From: a virus
Virus record (IMG/VR): IMGVR_UViG_3300012936_000005
Span: 21,043-85,042 of that record
Strand: one strand, 5' to 3'
DNA length: 64,000 nt
Shown: positions 1 to 8,742 of the stretch, one piece after another
Layout: each line of letters starts with the position of its first letter
How positions within the stretch are numbered: the stretch's first letter is position 1
Notes under the pieces: model-generated
What the model saw: the letters and a program-made list of their open reading frames with translations, nothing else
Told to the model about the DNA's origin: nothing
The model's database searches: none
Translations under genes and position numbers: made by a program

Positions 1-312
1 ACCTTCTAATCCTACTAATAATATTCCCTCTCTATCATTACTTACACCTTCTCTACGCAAGTAAGGAACAAATTCAGCAGTTTTTACTTCATCTTTAAAC
101 TTTTTAACATCAGGACGCAAAGATAATGCTTCAAAATCTCCCAATAAATTTAACTGCAATTCGCATTTTAAGTCATCTGCTGTTGGCTCATATTGTGTAG
201 GATCGTTTTTATACCACTCATAATAATTACTACCAGTGGCTTTATCATTCCTATCATATGCTTTAGTTAAATTTAAAAGATTACCATCTTTATCATATTT
301 TTTTAAGTCCAT
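1..312 (-). CDS. Unrecognised protein, 3' end outside the window
   Basis: An open frame reads from an ATG at 312 off the left edge, giving the first 104 residues. It begins MDLKKYDKDGNLLNL and contains YYEWYKNDPTQYEP and FVPYLRREGVSNDREG. It follows the stop codon of the nitroreductase-like gene directly (TAA then ATG), with a strong GAGGAGGA ribosome-binding site inside the upstream coding end, so the two are translationally coupled. I do not recognise the family. The RREG-x-x-DREG-ILLVGLEG stretch resembles hydroxylase-like proteins of marine phages, but I cannot support that from 104 residues. It is the third gene downstream of the sigma70 promoter at 2068-2096. Confidence 0.75.
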   Translation of the reverse strand, partial: MDLKKYDKDGNLLNLTKAYDRNDKATGSNYYEWYKNDPTQYEPTADDLKCELQLNLLGDFEALSLRPDVKKFKDEVKTAEFVPYLRREGVSNDREGILLVGLEG

Positions 313-957
313 TTATTCCTCCTCAACTTTATATACTTCTTCAAAACTAGGTCGATTATAAATTTGATCTATGTTTTTTCTATCATAGGGCACACTTTTC
401 ATAGCATTAGTTCTAGGATCTAAATATTCTAGTTCGTTACTAGCATATCCTACTCCTAATATTAAACGTATAGGATTATCGACTCCGAACAGTTCTGCAC
501 ATCTTTCAGGATCATGACTGCAATTTTGTGTTATACCTGTGCTAAGTCCTCTATCTTGTAATGCTAACATTATAAATGCGGCTTGAATACCAAATTCTAA
601 ATGGTCATATCTATCAACAGCCGTTGATGTTCTGTTATAAAATTGGTATTGTACTTCTGCTTTAGTAACATCTCTTTGTGAAAATCCAATTAGATAAGGT
701 GCTAGAACTTGCGGATTACCATAATCAGTTTCGATAGGCATTTCATCATTGCGATGACAAATTGTCATTATTTCTTTTCTACGATTAGGCTCATCATTCT
801 TAATACATTTAATAACAAAAGGATATTTTAGATTTTTTGTAGGAGCTTGCATATAAGCATCATACATTGCATCTTTTATTAATTGTACATCTACTTCCTT
901 TGTATAATCCCAAGTATAAGTATTAGTCCTTGCTTTTATTACATCGTTAAATTGCAT
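313..957 (-). CDS. Nitroreductase-like flavoprotein
   Basis: A 214-residue protein with the nitroreductase (NADH:FMN oxidoreductase) pattern. The N-terminal KARTNTYTW and later QAPTKNLKYPFVI correspond to the family's Arg-rich FMN-contact segment and its APS-x-x-N-x-Q-P-W motif. The segment around HLEFGIQAAFIMLALQDRGL corresponds to the dimer/FMN helix, and DNPIRLILGVGY is the usual C-terminal strand. The frame is open 32 codons further upstream, but I chose the ATG at 957. It has an AAGGAAA site six bases ahead, and the family similarity begins there. The start overlaps the stop of the radical SAM gene by 11 bases. Family members use FMN and NAD(P)H to reduce or dehydrogenate small molecules or, in some peptide-modification pathways, to oxidise azolines. 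Which applies here is unknown. The assignment is moderately sure. Confidence 0.7.
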   Translation of the reverse strand: MQFNDVIKARTNTYTWDYTKEVDVQLIKDAMYDAYMQAPTKNLKYPFVIKCIKNDEPNRRKEIMTICHRNDEMPIETDYGNPQVLAPYLIGFSQRDVTKAEVQYQFYNRTSTAVDRYDHLEFGIQAAFIMLALQDRGLSTGITQNCSHDPERCAELFGVDNPIRLILGVGYASNELEYLDPRTNAMKSVPYDRKNIDQIYNRPSFEEVYKVEEE

Positions 958-2062
958 TAAGTTTCCTTTTTGGTATTTTTGAATCTGCACTTGAAACACA
1001 ACTTTCAGTGATACAAGGCATTGCTTTTTCAAACAGTTTAAATCCTGTTTCAATATTTCCTAAAGGAACATCACCGCAACTGTAACTGCGTTTTATACTA
1101 CCGTCTGGTTCACGTATAATTATACCTTGATATCCAGCATTACAATTCCAACCTTTAAACTTGTTAAAATTGAAAGCATTGAATCTTTCTGCTTGATCCA
1201 TATAATATTTATTGCCCTTACTATCTTCCATTTCTACTTGAAAGTGAGGAGGTATAGTTTCTTTTGTATTAAACTCACTCCACTTTTTAAATTTAGCTTT
1301 TGGTCGGTCTGCCCATTTACGTTTGTTTTCTGTATATGCACGTTGAGGCATACCATTATGTAATTTCGCTAATTGTTCTTCCGTATAACCATCAACAACA
1401 AAACTAGCAGTAGGATCACTTTGTGGCTTTAGTGTTACATTAATTCCTTGTTCATGGAAAAACAGTGCATTATCCCAATCCCTTTCAAACCAAGCAGGAA
1501 CCATTACCATGTTTATTGTAACCTGTACATCATGCTCTTGGCAAAATATAAGTTTGTCTGCAAACTCCTGCATTTTTACAGGTGTGTTTACGTGTTCAGT
1601 ATGTAGACTTGCAGTAATACTAGCTCTATGAAATGCTTTAGCATATTCAACATAAGTTTCAAACCAATTAATTTTACGTGAACAATTTGATGTCATATGT
1701 ATACTTGTATAATTTGTATTTTCTACGTCATCGGCGAGATATTTGAGAATGTCCAAGTATCCTGGATGAAAGGTAGGCTCACCCCCTGACAAAGAAAAGT
1801 GAAATGAATTGAAACCGTTTCCTCTGGCTTGTCGCTTGATTTCGTCAATAGTTCGAAGACACAACTCGGTTGGTCTGTGATCTTTTCTGTCACTTCTTGC
1901 GTATGGCCAACAGTAGCTACACCTATAATTACAAAAGCGACCAAGCAACCAACTAACCGTAAATACGTCACGATAGAGCAAAGTGCGTTGGCCCACACTG
2001 ACAATATCCTCAAGTGGTATTTTTGTAAAGTCATAATTACTCCATTTTAAATCTTGAGTCAT
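947..2062 (-). CDS. Radical SAM protein, class A (RS1)
   Basis: A 371-residue radical SAM enzyme. The [4Fe-4S]/SAM-binding CNYRCSYC lies at residues 44-51, preceded by SWLLGRFC, and the SAM-contact motif SGGEP at 92-96. The C-terminal third has further cysteines (WNCNAGY, YSCGDV, MPCITESC) that could bind an auxiliary cluster as in SPASM or twitch proteins. It is a paralogue of the gene at 4103-5275: both share FxVSWxLGRxCNYxCxYC, the GGEPTxxP motif, and a WxC segment after FKGW. It stands apart from the rest of the cluster by 39 bases that contain a sigma70 promoter. That promoter's -10 box ends five bases before the ATG, so the message is probably leaderless. No good Shine-Dalgarno site is present. 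The substrate is unknown. Confidence 0.92.
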   Translation of the reverse strand: MTQDLKWSNYDFTKIPLEDIVSVGQRTLLYRDVFTVSWLLGRFCNYRCSYCWPYARSDRKDHRPTELCLRTIDEIKRQARGNGFNSFHFSLSGGEPTFHPGYLDILKYLADDVENTNYTSIHMTSNCSRKINWFETYVEYAKAFHRASITASLHTEHVNTPVKMQEFADKLIFCQEHDVQVTINMVMVPAWFERDWDNALFFHEQGINVTLKPQSDPTASFVVDGYTEEQLAKLHNGMPQRAYTENKRKWADRPKAKFKKWSEFNTKETIPPHFQVEMEDSKGNKYYMDQAERFNAFNFNKFKGWNCNAGYQGIIIREPDGSIKRSYSCGDVPLGNIETGFKLFEKAMPCITESCVSSADSKIPKRKLNAI

Positions 2063-2067
2063 AGTTT

Positions 2068-2096
2068 ATTATAGCACCTTATGTTAATTTTGTCAA
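2068..2096 (-). promoter_or_regulatory. Sigma70-type early promoter for RS1
   Basis: On the minus strand TTGACA (2096-2091), a 17-base spacer and TATAAT (2073-2068) match the bacterial sigma70 consensus exactly. The -10 box ends five bases before the ATG at 2062, which puts the predicted transcription start on or next to the start codon. Its first 15 bases, TTGACAAAATTAACA, are identical to those of the gp55 promoter at 50341. Confidence 0.85.
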
Positions 2097-2101
2097 TCAT
2101 T

Positions 2102-3043
2102 TTATAACTTCTCTTTGATAAATTGATCTCTTTTATTTTCTTTACATACTTGTTCGCAACGTGGTATTTTGTTTTCTGCTGTCCAACTATTTTTTATATC
2201 AGTCCAAACTTTTCCGTTCATAGCCTCAGCAATACTTACATTAGATAAGTTTATATCTGTCATATAATCTTGTTGTTCGAGTATATCTTCAAATTTATCA
2301 TGCTTATGTCCACTGACAGGATACTCTAGCATTTTAGAATTTAAATGACAGCAAGGAATTACGTTGCCCATATGATTCACAAAGATACGTTTTTGATTAG
2401 CATATTTACAGCTAATACAATTAGATTCTTCTACTTCAGTTTTTTTATGTTTTACGCCGCCTGTGTCTTTCCTATGACTTATTATAGTTTGAAATTTTAC
2501 AAACCCTTCCTGCTTGGCTAGTTCTCTTGCTTCTTCTAATTGGTGTTCATTATGTTCGAAACTAATAAATTGCCAATTTGATTTTCCTCCTGCCGCGATA
2601 AATGCCCTATAGTTTTGTTGTACTTTTTTAAAGTTTGATCCTTCTCTATATCTTTCTGATAATTCATCACTACCATCTATACCCCAAGTTACTCTGTGCG
2701 AAGACGGTAAAATGTTTGCTAATTTTTCCCACCATTTTGTTGTGCGTAAACTACCGTTAGTAGCAATATTAATATGTGCGTTCCAGTCTGCAAAATGTTC
2801 TATAATTTCGTGGAACTGAGGATGACTACAAGGCTCATCTACACTACCACAGAAATTAATTATCTTGATATTAGGAAACATTTCTTTTTGAAACTTTTCT
2901 TTAATAGTATTAAGATCTAAATACGTCTTGTTTAAGATTTTGTCAGCATGATCAGAAATAACACGGAAACAGCCTTTGCAACGAATATTACAAAAACTTG
3001 TAAGTTCTATGTCAATCCATTCTAGTGTATCAGTTGTTAACAT
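2102..3043 (-). CDS. Radical SAM/SPASM-like protein, class B (RS2)
   Basis: A 313-residue radical SAM enzyme with CNIRCKGC at residues 18-25. The usual GGEP is replaced by CGSVDEP at 65-71. The C-terminal region carries CISC, then PCC after a GNVIP turn, and a final PRCEQVC, a SPASM-like cysteine set for auxiliary Fe-S clusters. With RS6, RS7 and RS8 it forms a paralogous class with a shared central block: an FxAAGG-x-x-x-WxFIxFxHNEHQ segment and a CGxxxDP-type SAM motif. The start ATG shares a base with the upstream stop (TAATG), indicating translational coupling. It is the last gene before the internal promoter at 2068-2096. Which molecule it modifies cannot be told. Confidence 0.92.
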   Translation of the reverse strand: MLTTDTLEWIDIELTSFCNIRCKGCFRVISDHADKILNKTYLDLNTIKEKFQKEMFPNIKIINFCGSVDEPCSHPQFHEIIEHFADWNAHINIATNGSLRTTKWWEKLANILPSSHRVTWGIDGSDELSERYREGSNFKKVQQNYRAFIAAGGKSNWQFISFEHNEHQLEEARELAKQEGFVKFQTIISHRKDTGGVKHKKTEVEESNCISCKYANQKRIFVNHMGNVIPCCHLNSKMLEYPVSGHKHDKFEDILEQQDYMTDINLSNVSIAEAMNGKVWTDIKNSWTAENKIPRCEQVCKENKRDQFIKEKL

Positions 3044-4110
3044 TATTCAAAGCACCACGGTATAGTTTTTTTACTATTTGTTCCTCTTTTTGCATCTAGA
3101 TCTAATAGATACCTTTGCATAGTTGCATTACCCTCTTTATCAAATTTATAATCTTTATAGAATGTTTTAAGCTCTTGTACTTTTGTTAATTGTAATACTT
3201 TCTGCACAACATGAGGCTTCAAACAATTTACAGATAGAAAATTAGGACTATAAAGTTTATGTATATCATAAGTACCATTCCATTTTCTCCGTATCTTTGT
3301 TACTACTTTATCTACGTTTGGCAAATTCATTGCTTGTACAGTAATATTAAAACTAATATTCATAGGATTTAGATCTACTAATTGCTGAGTATCTCGACAA
3401 AATATATCATGATGTGTAGGAAATCTAATTAATTCGTTAACAGAACCCCAGCCGTCTATACTTACTGAAAAAGTAAGTCTTTCAAATTTTTCTAATGTTT
3501 TTAAAAAACTATCTGTGTTACTTACACCATTAGTTTGTATTTGAATTTCTGTATGCTTACGATTCCATTCATGTTCTGATAATAACTTACAAAATCGTTG
3601 AACACCTTTCATATAAAAAGGCTCTCCACCTGCAATATATATTTTTACAGCTTTATCCTTGCATCTTTCATATACCCAATCCCAATCTAAAGACTCCCTA
3701 ACCTGTCTAAATTGATCAATATTGCCTGTACGGTATTTAGAATATACATCTAAATCTTCATACCATTTACTACTATTACCAGGATTACACATGGCACATT
3801 TTAAGTTACAAGTGTTTCCAGGACGTAAATCCCAAACAATAATTCCCTTATCACCTCTAAGTAAACTCTGCTGTCGCTTACTTTCTCTACCCATAGATTC
3901 GTTCATTACACAGTCATTACATTCAGGTCTTTTCCAATCTCCTTTAAATCTTTCTCTGACTTCATTTATATAATCATTATCTAACAATTCATTTATATCT
4001 TTTACAGTATGTTTTCCTTTTTGCTTGAAAAGACAACAAGGCGTAGTAACATAGCCGCTGTCTTTTTTTTGTATATATAAACTGTTAATTGATTCTAAAC
4101 AATTATGCAT
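3043..4110 (-). CDS. Twitch-domain radical SAM protein, class C (RS3)
   Basis: A 355-residue protein of the twitch-domain radical SAM type. The N-terminal region has a cysteine set (C4, C25-C26, C64 and C67) ahead of the core, as is typical of twitch proteins, where an auxiliary cluster lies before the barrel. The core has CNLKCAMC at 101-108 followed by NPGNSSKW, and AGGEP at 160-164. Paralogues in this window are RS5 (5265-6665) and RS9 (11691-13058), which share the N-terminal cysteines, the SSKW/SSGW sequence after the radical SAM motif, and an FNI/FNV-x-x-x-x-Q-A-x-N segment. This one is the shortest of the three. It ends at PWCFE, so a last cysteine sits three residues from the C terminus. 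It overlaps the upstream gene by eight bases. Confidence 0.92.
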   Translation of the reverse strand: MHNCLESINSLYIQKKDSGYVTTPCCLFKQKGKHTVKDINELLDNDYINEVRERFKGDWKRPECNDCVMNESMGRESKRQQSLLRGDKGIIVWDLRPGNTCNLKCAMCNPGNSSKWYEDLDVYSKYRTGNIDQFRQVRESLDWDWVYERCKDKAVKIYIAGGEPFYMKGVQRFCKLLSEHEWNRKHTEIQIQTNGVSNTDSFLKTLEKFERLTFSVSIDGWGSVNELIRFPTHHDIFCRDTQQLVDLNPMNISFNITVQAMNLPNVDKVVTKIRRKWNGTYDIHKLYSPNFLSVNCLKPHVVQKVLQLTKVQELKTFYKDYKFDKEGNATMQRYLLDLDAKRGTNSKKTIPWCFE

Positions 4111-5275
4111 TTAACACACCAGTGTCAAAATGTGTTTTGACTGTTTGTAAATATTTTTCTTTAAATTTGCTTTTAGGAGCACACAACCCACAACCACAAG
4201 TATGCTTAGGGCAAATCATTGTTGGCATGGTTTTCGATTCTAATTTATGTTTAAGCTCTGCAATAATTTTTTGTCCTTCACTAATTTTTCCAATTGGTCC
4301 TCTAGTACCGTCAAAACGAGCTTGACAAGTTTGATGATGAAACACTTGATCAGTTTGTTGTTCAAGATGTAAAAAGAACCAGTTTACACTACAATGCCAA
4401 CCTTTAAATTCACGCATGTTAACAAAATTACTTTTTTTACTTGTATCTCCAGAACTTAAACACATTTCTCTTCCGCCGCAACACGGTCTTCCTAGACTCA
4501 TTCCTAATTTTTTCTTTTCGGTTGTTTTTTCGCCTACTGCACTTAACTTATCGTTGTTCAATCCTTCTTCTTTGTACTTCCAATAATTTTTAATAAAATC
4601 TAGTTGATCGTCAGTGTATTTGTGTGCAAAACTAGGTTTGCTATCAGGCTCTTCACCTATTATTCTTGGCACATACCACACACCTAATTGATCTAACCAC
4701 TTGCATAATTCTTTGCACTCGTCAAAATACTGTGCATGAAACATTACATTTACTTTGAATCCAAAATACTTTTTACCGTTAGAATTTTTTGCGGCTTCTG
4801 ATGCTGTATGGAATTGCATAATTCTATCTTTTATTTGATTTTTAAGTTTTTGATCTGCTTCAGTATGATAACTTAGTGTAACAAAACTCATCTTGTCTAT
4901 AATTTGTTGAGCAATTTTAGGACCCATTGCTCCGTTGCTTGTAAGAGAGAATCCAGTGTGCCATCTATCTCTATATCTTTTGTTATATTCTTCTTTTAAG
5001 TATTCAATAAAAGGAATAAAGTTGGGGTTGACTGTAGGCTCTCCTCCTGTAAAACTTATACTTGCTTCTTTAAAATCTCTGTACTGCATATACGTGTCCA
5101 TATATTCAAATAAAAAATCAACACTAGACTTCAATTGATCTAGTGTAGCATGTGGACTAAAATTATCGTGTCTTGTTACTGGGCAGTACGTACAGTCATA
5201 ATTACATCTGCGACCAAGATCCCATGAAACTTGGAATAAATTTCCTGTCAATAAATCTACAGTATCAAAGCTCAC
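4103..5275 (-). CDS. Radical SAM protein, class A (RS4)
   Basis: A 390-residue radical SAM enzyme with CNYDCTYC at residues 24-31 and TGGEP at 76-80, a paralogue of RS1. The C-terminal half is unusually rich in cysteine: PCCGGREMC, WHCSVNW, HHQTCQ and finally CPKHTCGCGLC. This resembles SPASM-type binding of one or two auxiliary clusters, with CxxxxCxCxxC at the end. RS1 has a reduced version of this tail, so the two may differ in auxiliary clusters. Start and stop overlap the neighbours by 11 and 8 bases. The reaction and substrate are unknown. Confidence 0.92.
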   Translation of the reverse strand: MSFDTVDLLTGNLFQVSWDLGRRCNYDCTYCPVTRHDNFSPHATLDQLKSSVDFLFEYMDTYMQYRDFKEASISFTGGEPTVNPNFIPFIEYLKEEYNKRYRDRWHTGFSLTSNGAMGPKIAQQIIDKMSFVTLSYHTEADQKLKNQIKDRIMQFHTASEAAKNSNGKKYFGFKVNVMFHAQYFDECKELCKWLDQLGVWYVPRIIGEEPDSKPSFAHKYTDDQLDFIKNYWKYKEEGLNNDKLSAVGEKTTEKKKLGMSLGRPCCGGREMCLSSGDTSKKSNFVNMREFKGWHCSVNWFFLHLEQQTDQVFHHQTCQARFDGTRGPIGKISEGQKIIAELKHKLESKTMPTMICPKHTCGCGLCAPKSKFKEKYLQTVKTHFDTGVLNA

Positions 5276-6665
5276 TGAAAATATCCTTCATTTCAGGAAA
5301 AGTTTCTGCAAAAGTATTCCCGCGTTGAGTGTCGCACCTTTTTAGAAACTCTTGCATTTCTGGCAGACGTCTACTCCAATCTTCACTTTCCATAAAATTA
5401 AGCATACCTTTTAGCCTTTTAATCCCATAGCTTGCTTGCATGAAGTCGTCTTTTTGTACTTTACCTTTGTGCCAACTAGGAATTCCTAGTTCCCAATTTT
5501 CTTCCCACCAAGGATAAAATTCTTCATATTTCTTACGGCACTCAGCCTTAAACCAATTAGGCAAAACTTTTACATTTAAGTGCGGTGGATGATATACAAA
5601 GTGATAATTCACTCCTCCTGCACCAAATGGCCACATGTTAATTTTTTTAAATCCTTGTGTCAGTTTCCATTTTATAAAATCGGGTATATAGTAAATGTTG
5701 AGTGCTTGTACTGCACAAGCCACAGTAACTTCAGTGTTGTTAGGTGTATCATTATCTAGTATATGAAAAACTTCTTCCTGTCTTTTCCATTTACTAGGAT
5801 AACGAATATATTCATTCATTTCTTTTATGCTATCAATGCTGTAATGAAAACGAACTAATTTAAAATGTTTCCATAGGTCAAACAAATCTTCGCGCCATTC
5901 AACTCCATTACTATTATACCTAAGCTCTAAATTTTTAGCATATCCCATTTTAATAGCATGTTCAAGTATTTCATAATGTTCTTCAATAATTAAACTTTCG
6001 CCACCAGCAAAATATATCTGTTGCATACTTGGCATCTGCTCGTAAAATTGTTTCCAGAATGTAGGATTTTGTTTGTGCCAATTATAACTACTTCCATTTG
6101 TACTACCTTTGTCTTGCCACTGCATTGTTTCTTTTAGTGATTCATTTTTTACTGCCGGAAACATTGCTTTCCAATCTTTAATCCAACCTGAACTATCGTG
6201 AGGTGAACACATTACACAAGCAAGTTGACACTTGGTTCCAAATCGTAAATCAATATATGCTAACTGAGGAGGTACGCTACCATCTTCTTTTGTGTTCTCT
6301 AAAAGATTATCTACATCAACACGCTCACTCCAATATGCTGTTTCCCACATACGTTTACTGTTATGACCAGCCGCTTCTTCTTTGAAACATTTTATACAAC
6401 TAGGTGGTACTTCTCCGTTCAGCATTTGTTTACGTACATTACGCATATATGTACTGTTCCATGCTGTTTCAAAATCACTTACATTAAGATTATTAGGACG
6501 TCCTTCTTCATCTTTAAGAATTCCAACTTGGCCGCCATGCTCTTTGTCATTAGTTGGTCCTACAGAACTTGCGTTCGCTGTACAACAAACTCTCATACTT
6601 CCGTCTGGTCTTGTGCTTAGGTGTACCCACGGTAGGATACAAAATGTATCTGAAACTTTACTCAT
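5265..6665 (-). CDS. Twitch-domain radical SAM protein, class C (RS5)
   Basis: A 466-residue twitch-type radical SAM protein. The N-terminal CILPWVHL (C9) and DGSMRVCC (C27, C28) followed by SCIKC (C90, C93) form the auxiliary-cluster set of this family. The core has CQLACVMC at 146-153, SPHDSSGW right after it, and AGGES at 220-224 in place of AGGEP. An HYSID segment and the FxVACAVQALN segment align with RS3. It is the longest of the three class C proteins. The extra length is mainly the C-terminal tail, which is rich in Trp and charged residues. Eight bases separate it from the gene upstream and it overlaps the gene downstream by 11 bases. Confidence 0.92.
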   Translation of the reverse strand: MSKVSDTFCILPWVHLSTRPDGSMRVCCTANASSVGPTNDKEHGGQVGILKDEEGRPNNLNVSDFETAWNSTYMRNVRKQMLNGEVPPSCIKCFKEEAAGHNSKRMWETAYWSERVDVDNLLENTKEDGSVPPQLAYIDLRFGTKCQLACVMCSPHDSSGWIKDWKAMFPAVKNESLKETMQWQDKGSTNGSSYNWHKQNPTFWKQFYEQMPSMQQIYFAGGESLIIEEHYEILEHAIKMGYAKNLELRYNSNGVEWREDLFDLWKHFKLVRFHYSIDSIKEMNEYIRYPSKWKRQEEVFHILDNDTPNNTEVTVACAVQALNIYYIPDFIKWKLTQGFKKINMWPFGAGGVNYHFVYHPPHLNVKVLPNWFKAECRKKYEEFYPWWEENWELGIPSWHKGKVQKDDFMQASYGIKRLKGMLNFMESEDWSRRLPEMQEFLKRCDTQRGNTFAETFPEMKDIFSEL

Positions 6666-6673
6666 ATATGTAC

Positions 6674-7699
6674 TTATCGTGTTATAGTGGTGGTTAATTG
6701 ATGTACTGGCTCAAATCGTTGTGTAGAAATCTTATTTTCTTTGCAATTTTCTATACACTTAGGAAAAATTCCGCTTTTAATATTATAGAATATATTAGTA
6801 TACCATTCACTATCAAATATATCCTGTATGCTGTTTGAACCGTTTAATCTATGATGTTCAGAGCCATTTTCTTTGCTGTAAAGATCCCATAAATCTTTGA
6901 ATCCGCTTTTTGTTCCCCACCAACAACACGGTACAACATATCCTTGATGCGTAATATATAAACCTTGATCATCTATTTTACTACTGATGCATTTTGGTAA
7001 AACTTTAGGCAACACGTCAAAAGTTTCTCCTTTTGGATCTTTTTTATGTTGACTGTTCTCTCCAAAGTTTTTACGTGGGCTACCAATAAATTTAACTCTA
7101 TGAAATCCTTCTTTTTTTGCTATGTCTTCTATTAAGTTAGCTTGGTGTTCATTGTGAGCAAAGAAAATAAATTGCCATATTGCACAGCCGCCGGCCGCAA
7201 TATATGATCTAAAATTATTTTGTGTTTTTTTCCAGTCAACATTTACTCTGTAAATATGGTTAGTATCTTCAAGACCATCTAAACCAAAATTAACATGTAA
7301 TCGCCAATTATACTTCTTTGAAAGTTGTCCTAATTCTTTCCAGAATTCTGTATTACGTGTTCCGCCATTAGTAGAAACAGTAATTTTTGGTTTGCTAGGA
7401 AATAATTTATCATTTTCGAAAATCCATTTTATAATATCTAATAAGTCTGGATTAGTAGTAGCTTCGTCATAATTACCACACATATGAATAAGTCTTAGAT
7501 CAGTCCATACATCTTTGGATACCCAACTTTTAAATTTTTCTAAACTGACGTATGTGTCATTTATAGTAATCCTATAGTCCATATCTGCCGACCAGTCACT
7601 TACAACTGCTCTTGCACAGGCAGGACATGCGGCATTGCAATAATTTGACATTTCTATTTGTAATTTTGTTTGATTTTTAACAGGTATTTGCCAACTCAT
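6674..7699 (-). CDS. Radical SAM/SPASM-like protein, class B (RS6)
   Basis: A 341-residue radical SAM enzyme with CNAACPAC at residues 21-28 and CGNYDEA at 74-80 in place of GGEP. The class B block is present (DTNHIYRVNVDW, then SYIAAGG and WQFIFFAHNEHQ). The C-terminal half carries KCISSK, PCCWWG and KCIENC, a SPASM-like auxiliary-cluster set in which PCC follows a GYVVP turn. The last proline of the usual xGDP motif is an alanine here, a small departure from RS7 and RS8. It overlaps RS7 by four bases. Confidence 0.92.
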   Translation of the reverse strand: MSWQIPVKNQTKLQIEMSNYCNAACPACARAVVSDWSADMDYRITINDTYVSLEKFKSWVSKDVWTDLRLIHMCGNYDEATTNPDLLDIIKWIFENDKLFPSKPKITVSTNGGTRNTEFWKELGQLSKKYNWRLHVNFGLDGLEDTNHIYRVNVDWKKTQNNFRSYIAAGGCAIWQFIFFAHNEHQANLIEDIAKKEGFHRVKFIGSPRKNFGENSQHKKDPKGETFDVLPKVLPKCISSKIDDQGLYITHQGYVVPCCWWGTKSGFKDLWDLYSKENGSEHHRLNGSNSIQDIFDSEWYTNIFYNIKSGIFPKCIENCKENKISTQRFEPVHQLTTTITR

Positions 7700-8742
7700 T
7701 TTTGTTCTACCTGTACATTCTGATATGCTTTATGTGATGCACACGTTCTAATACATCTTCTCAAATGTTTATTGTGTGATGGATTCCAGCTTTCTTCTAA
7801 AACTTTTTCATAGTAAGGATGTTGCATAATCTGTTCTATACTATTTAATCTAAGACTATTCCAGCCTGTTTGAAATTCACTTAGTTTTTCTAGAATATTT
7901 TCTTTATTTTTAAATGCACTATCCCACAAAAAACAGCATGGCCACATTTCCTGTTTAGCACTTATAAATATTTCTCCTTCATGCACATACTTGCAAACTA
8001 TGGTGTCAATAACTTTTTTATCTATTTGATTGTTTTGCATAAGACTATCTAATTTGTAAACTTCTTCTCTGCGATCATGTTGTTTATTACCTGTTGTGGT
8101 TATTACCTTTTTTTCTTTGTTACTTTTCTTTCCTATTTCTGCCACCCAATTATAGTAACTATTACGCATGCCTGTTCTAATAAAAAATTTTAATCCTAAT
8201 TTTTCTGCGTGTGCTTTTGCCGCTTCTATTTCTTGTTCATTATGATCAAATACAATAAAAGTCCATTTATTTTTATTAAATTCTCCTTTGTAACTATTTT
8301 CTGCATATGCTTCAAGATTTCTTTCAATAACATTAAATTTAGTATTAACTCTGTAAATATGATTTGTTTCTCTGTGTCCATCGATACATGCTTGCAAAAT
8401 AAAATTCTTGTGATATTTCTTGCTTAGTAATCCTAAATCATACCATATGCTCTTTGTACCTACACCAGTATTGGTGCTAATAGTTACTATCGCACCGTTT
8501 GATAACAAATATTCAGTGATATCAATGACTTGAGGATGTATCATAGGATCTCCTAATACTCCGCAAAGTCTAATATCTTTACCATCAATATGTTTTTTAG
8601 TAGGTAATATACGTTTTAGATCATCAAGAGAAAAATCTACCACTTCTAGTATATCTCTATTAAGTGTCCTTGCACAACCAGGACAAGCGGCATTACAGTC
8701 ACTTGTAATTTCTAATTCAATTTTTTTAATTCTGTCTATCAT
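7696..8742 (-). CDS. Radical SAM/SPASM-like protein, class B (RS7)
   Basis: A 348-residue radical SAM enzyme. CNAACPGC lies at residues 16-23 and CGVLGDP at 60-66. The class B block reads TNHIYRVNTKFN and WTFIVFDHNEQE. C-terminal cysteines occur in IVCKYVH, WPCCFLW and RRCIRTC, in the same order as in RS6 and RS8. It overlaps both neighbours by four bases (ATGA-type junctions), so the four class B genes RS6-RS8 and RS2 look like products of local duplication that then diverged. Substrate unknown. Confidence 0.92.
   Translation of the reverse strand: MIDRIKKIELEITSDCNAACPGCARTLNRDILEVVDFSLDDLKRILPTKKHIDGKDIRLCGVLGDPMIHPQVIDITEYLLSNGAIVTISTNTGVGTKSIWYDLGLLSKKYHKNFILQACIDGHRETNHIYRVNTKFNVIERNLEAYAENSYKGEFNKNKWTFIVFDHNEQEIEAAKAHAEKLGLKFFIRTGMRNSYYNWVAEIGKKSNKEKKVITTTGNKQHDRREEVYKLDSLMQNNQIDKKVIDTIVCKYVHEGEIFISAKQEMWPCCFLWDSAFKNKENILEKLSEFQTGWNSLRLNSIEQIMQHPYYEKVLEESWNPSHNKHLRRCIRTCASHKAYQNVQVEQK

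Noticed and set aside
958-1053. Thirty-two extra N-terminal codons for the nitroreductase-like gene
   Set aside because: The extra part does not resemble the family and lies inside the radical SAM gene. The ATG at 957 has a good ribosome site.
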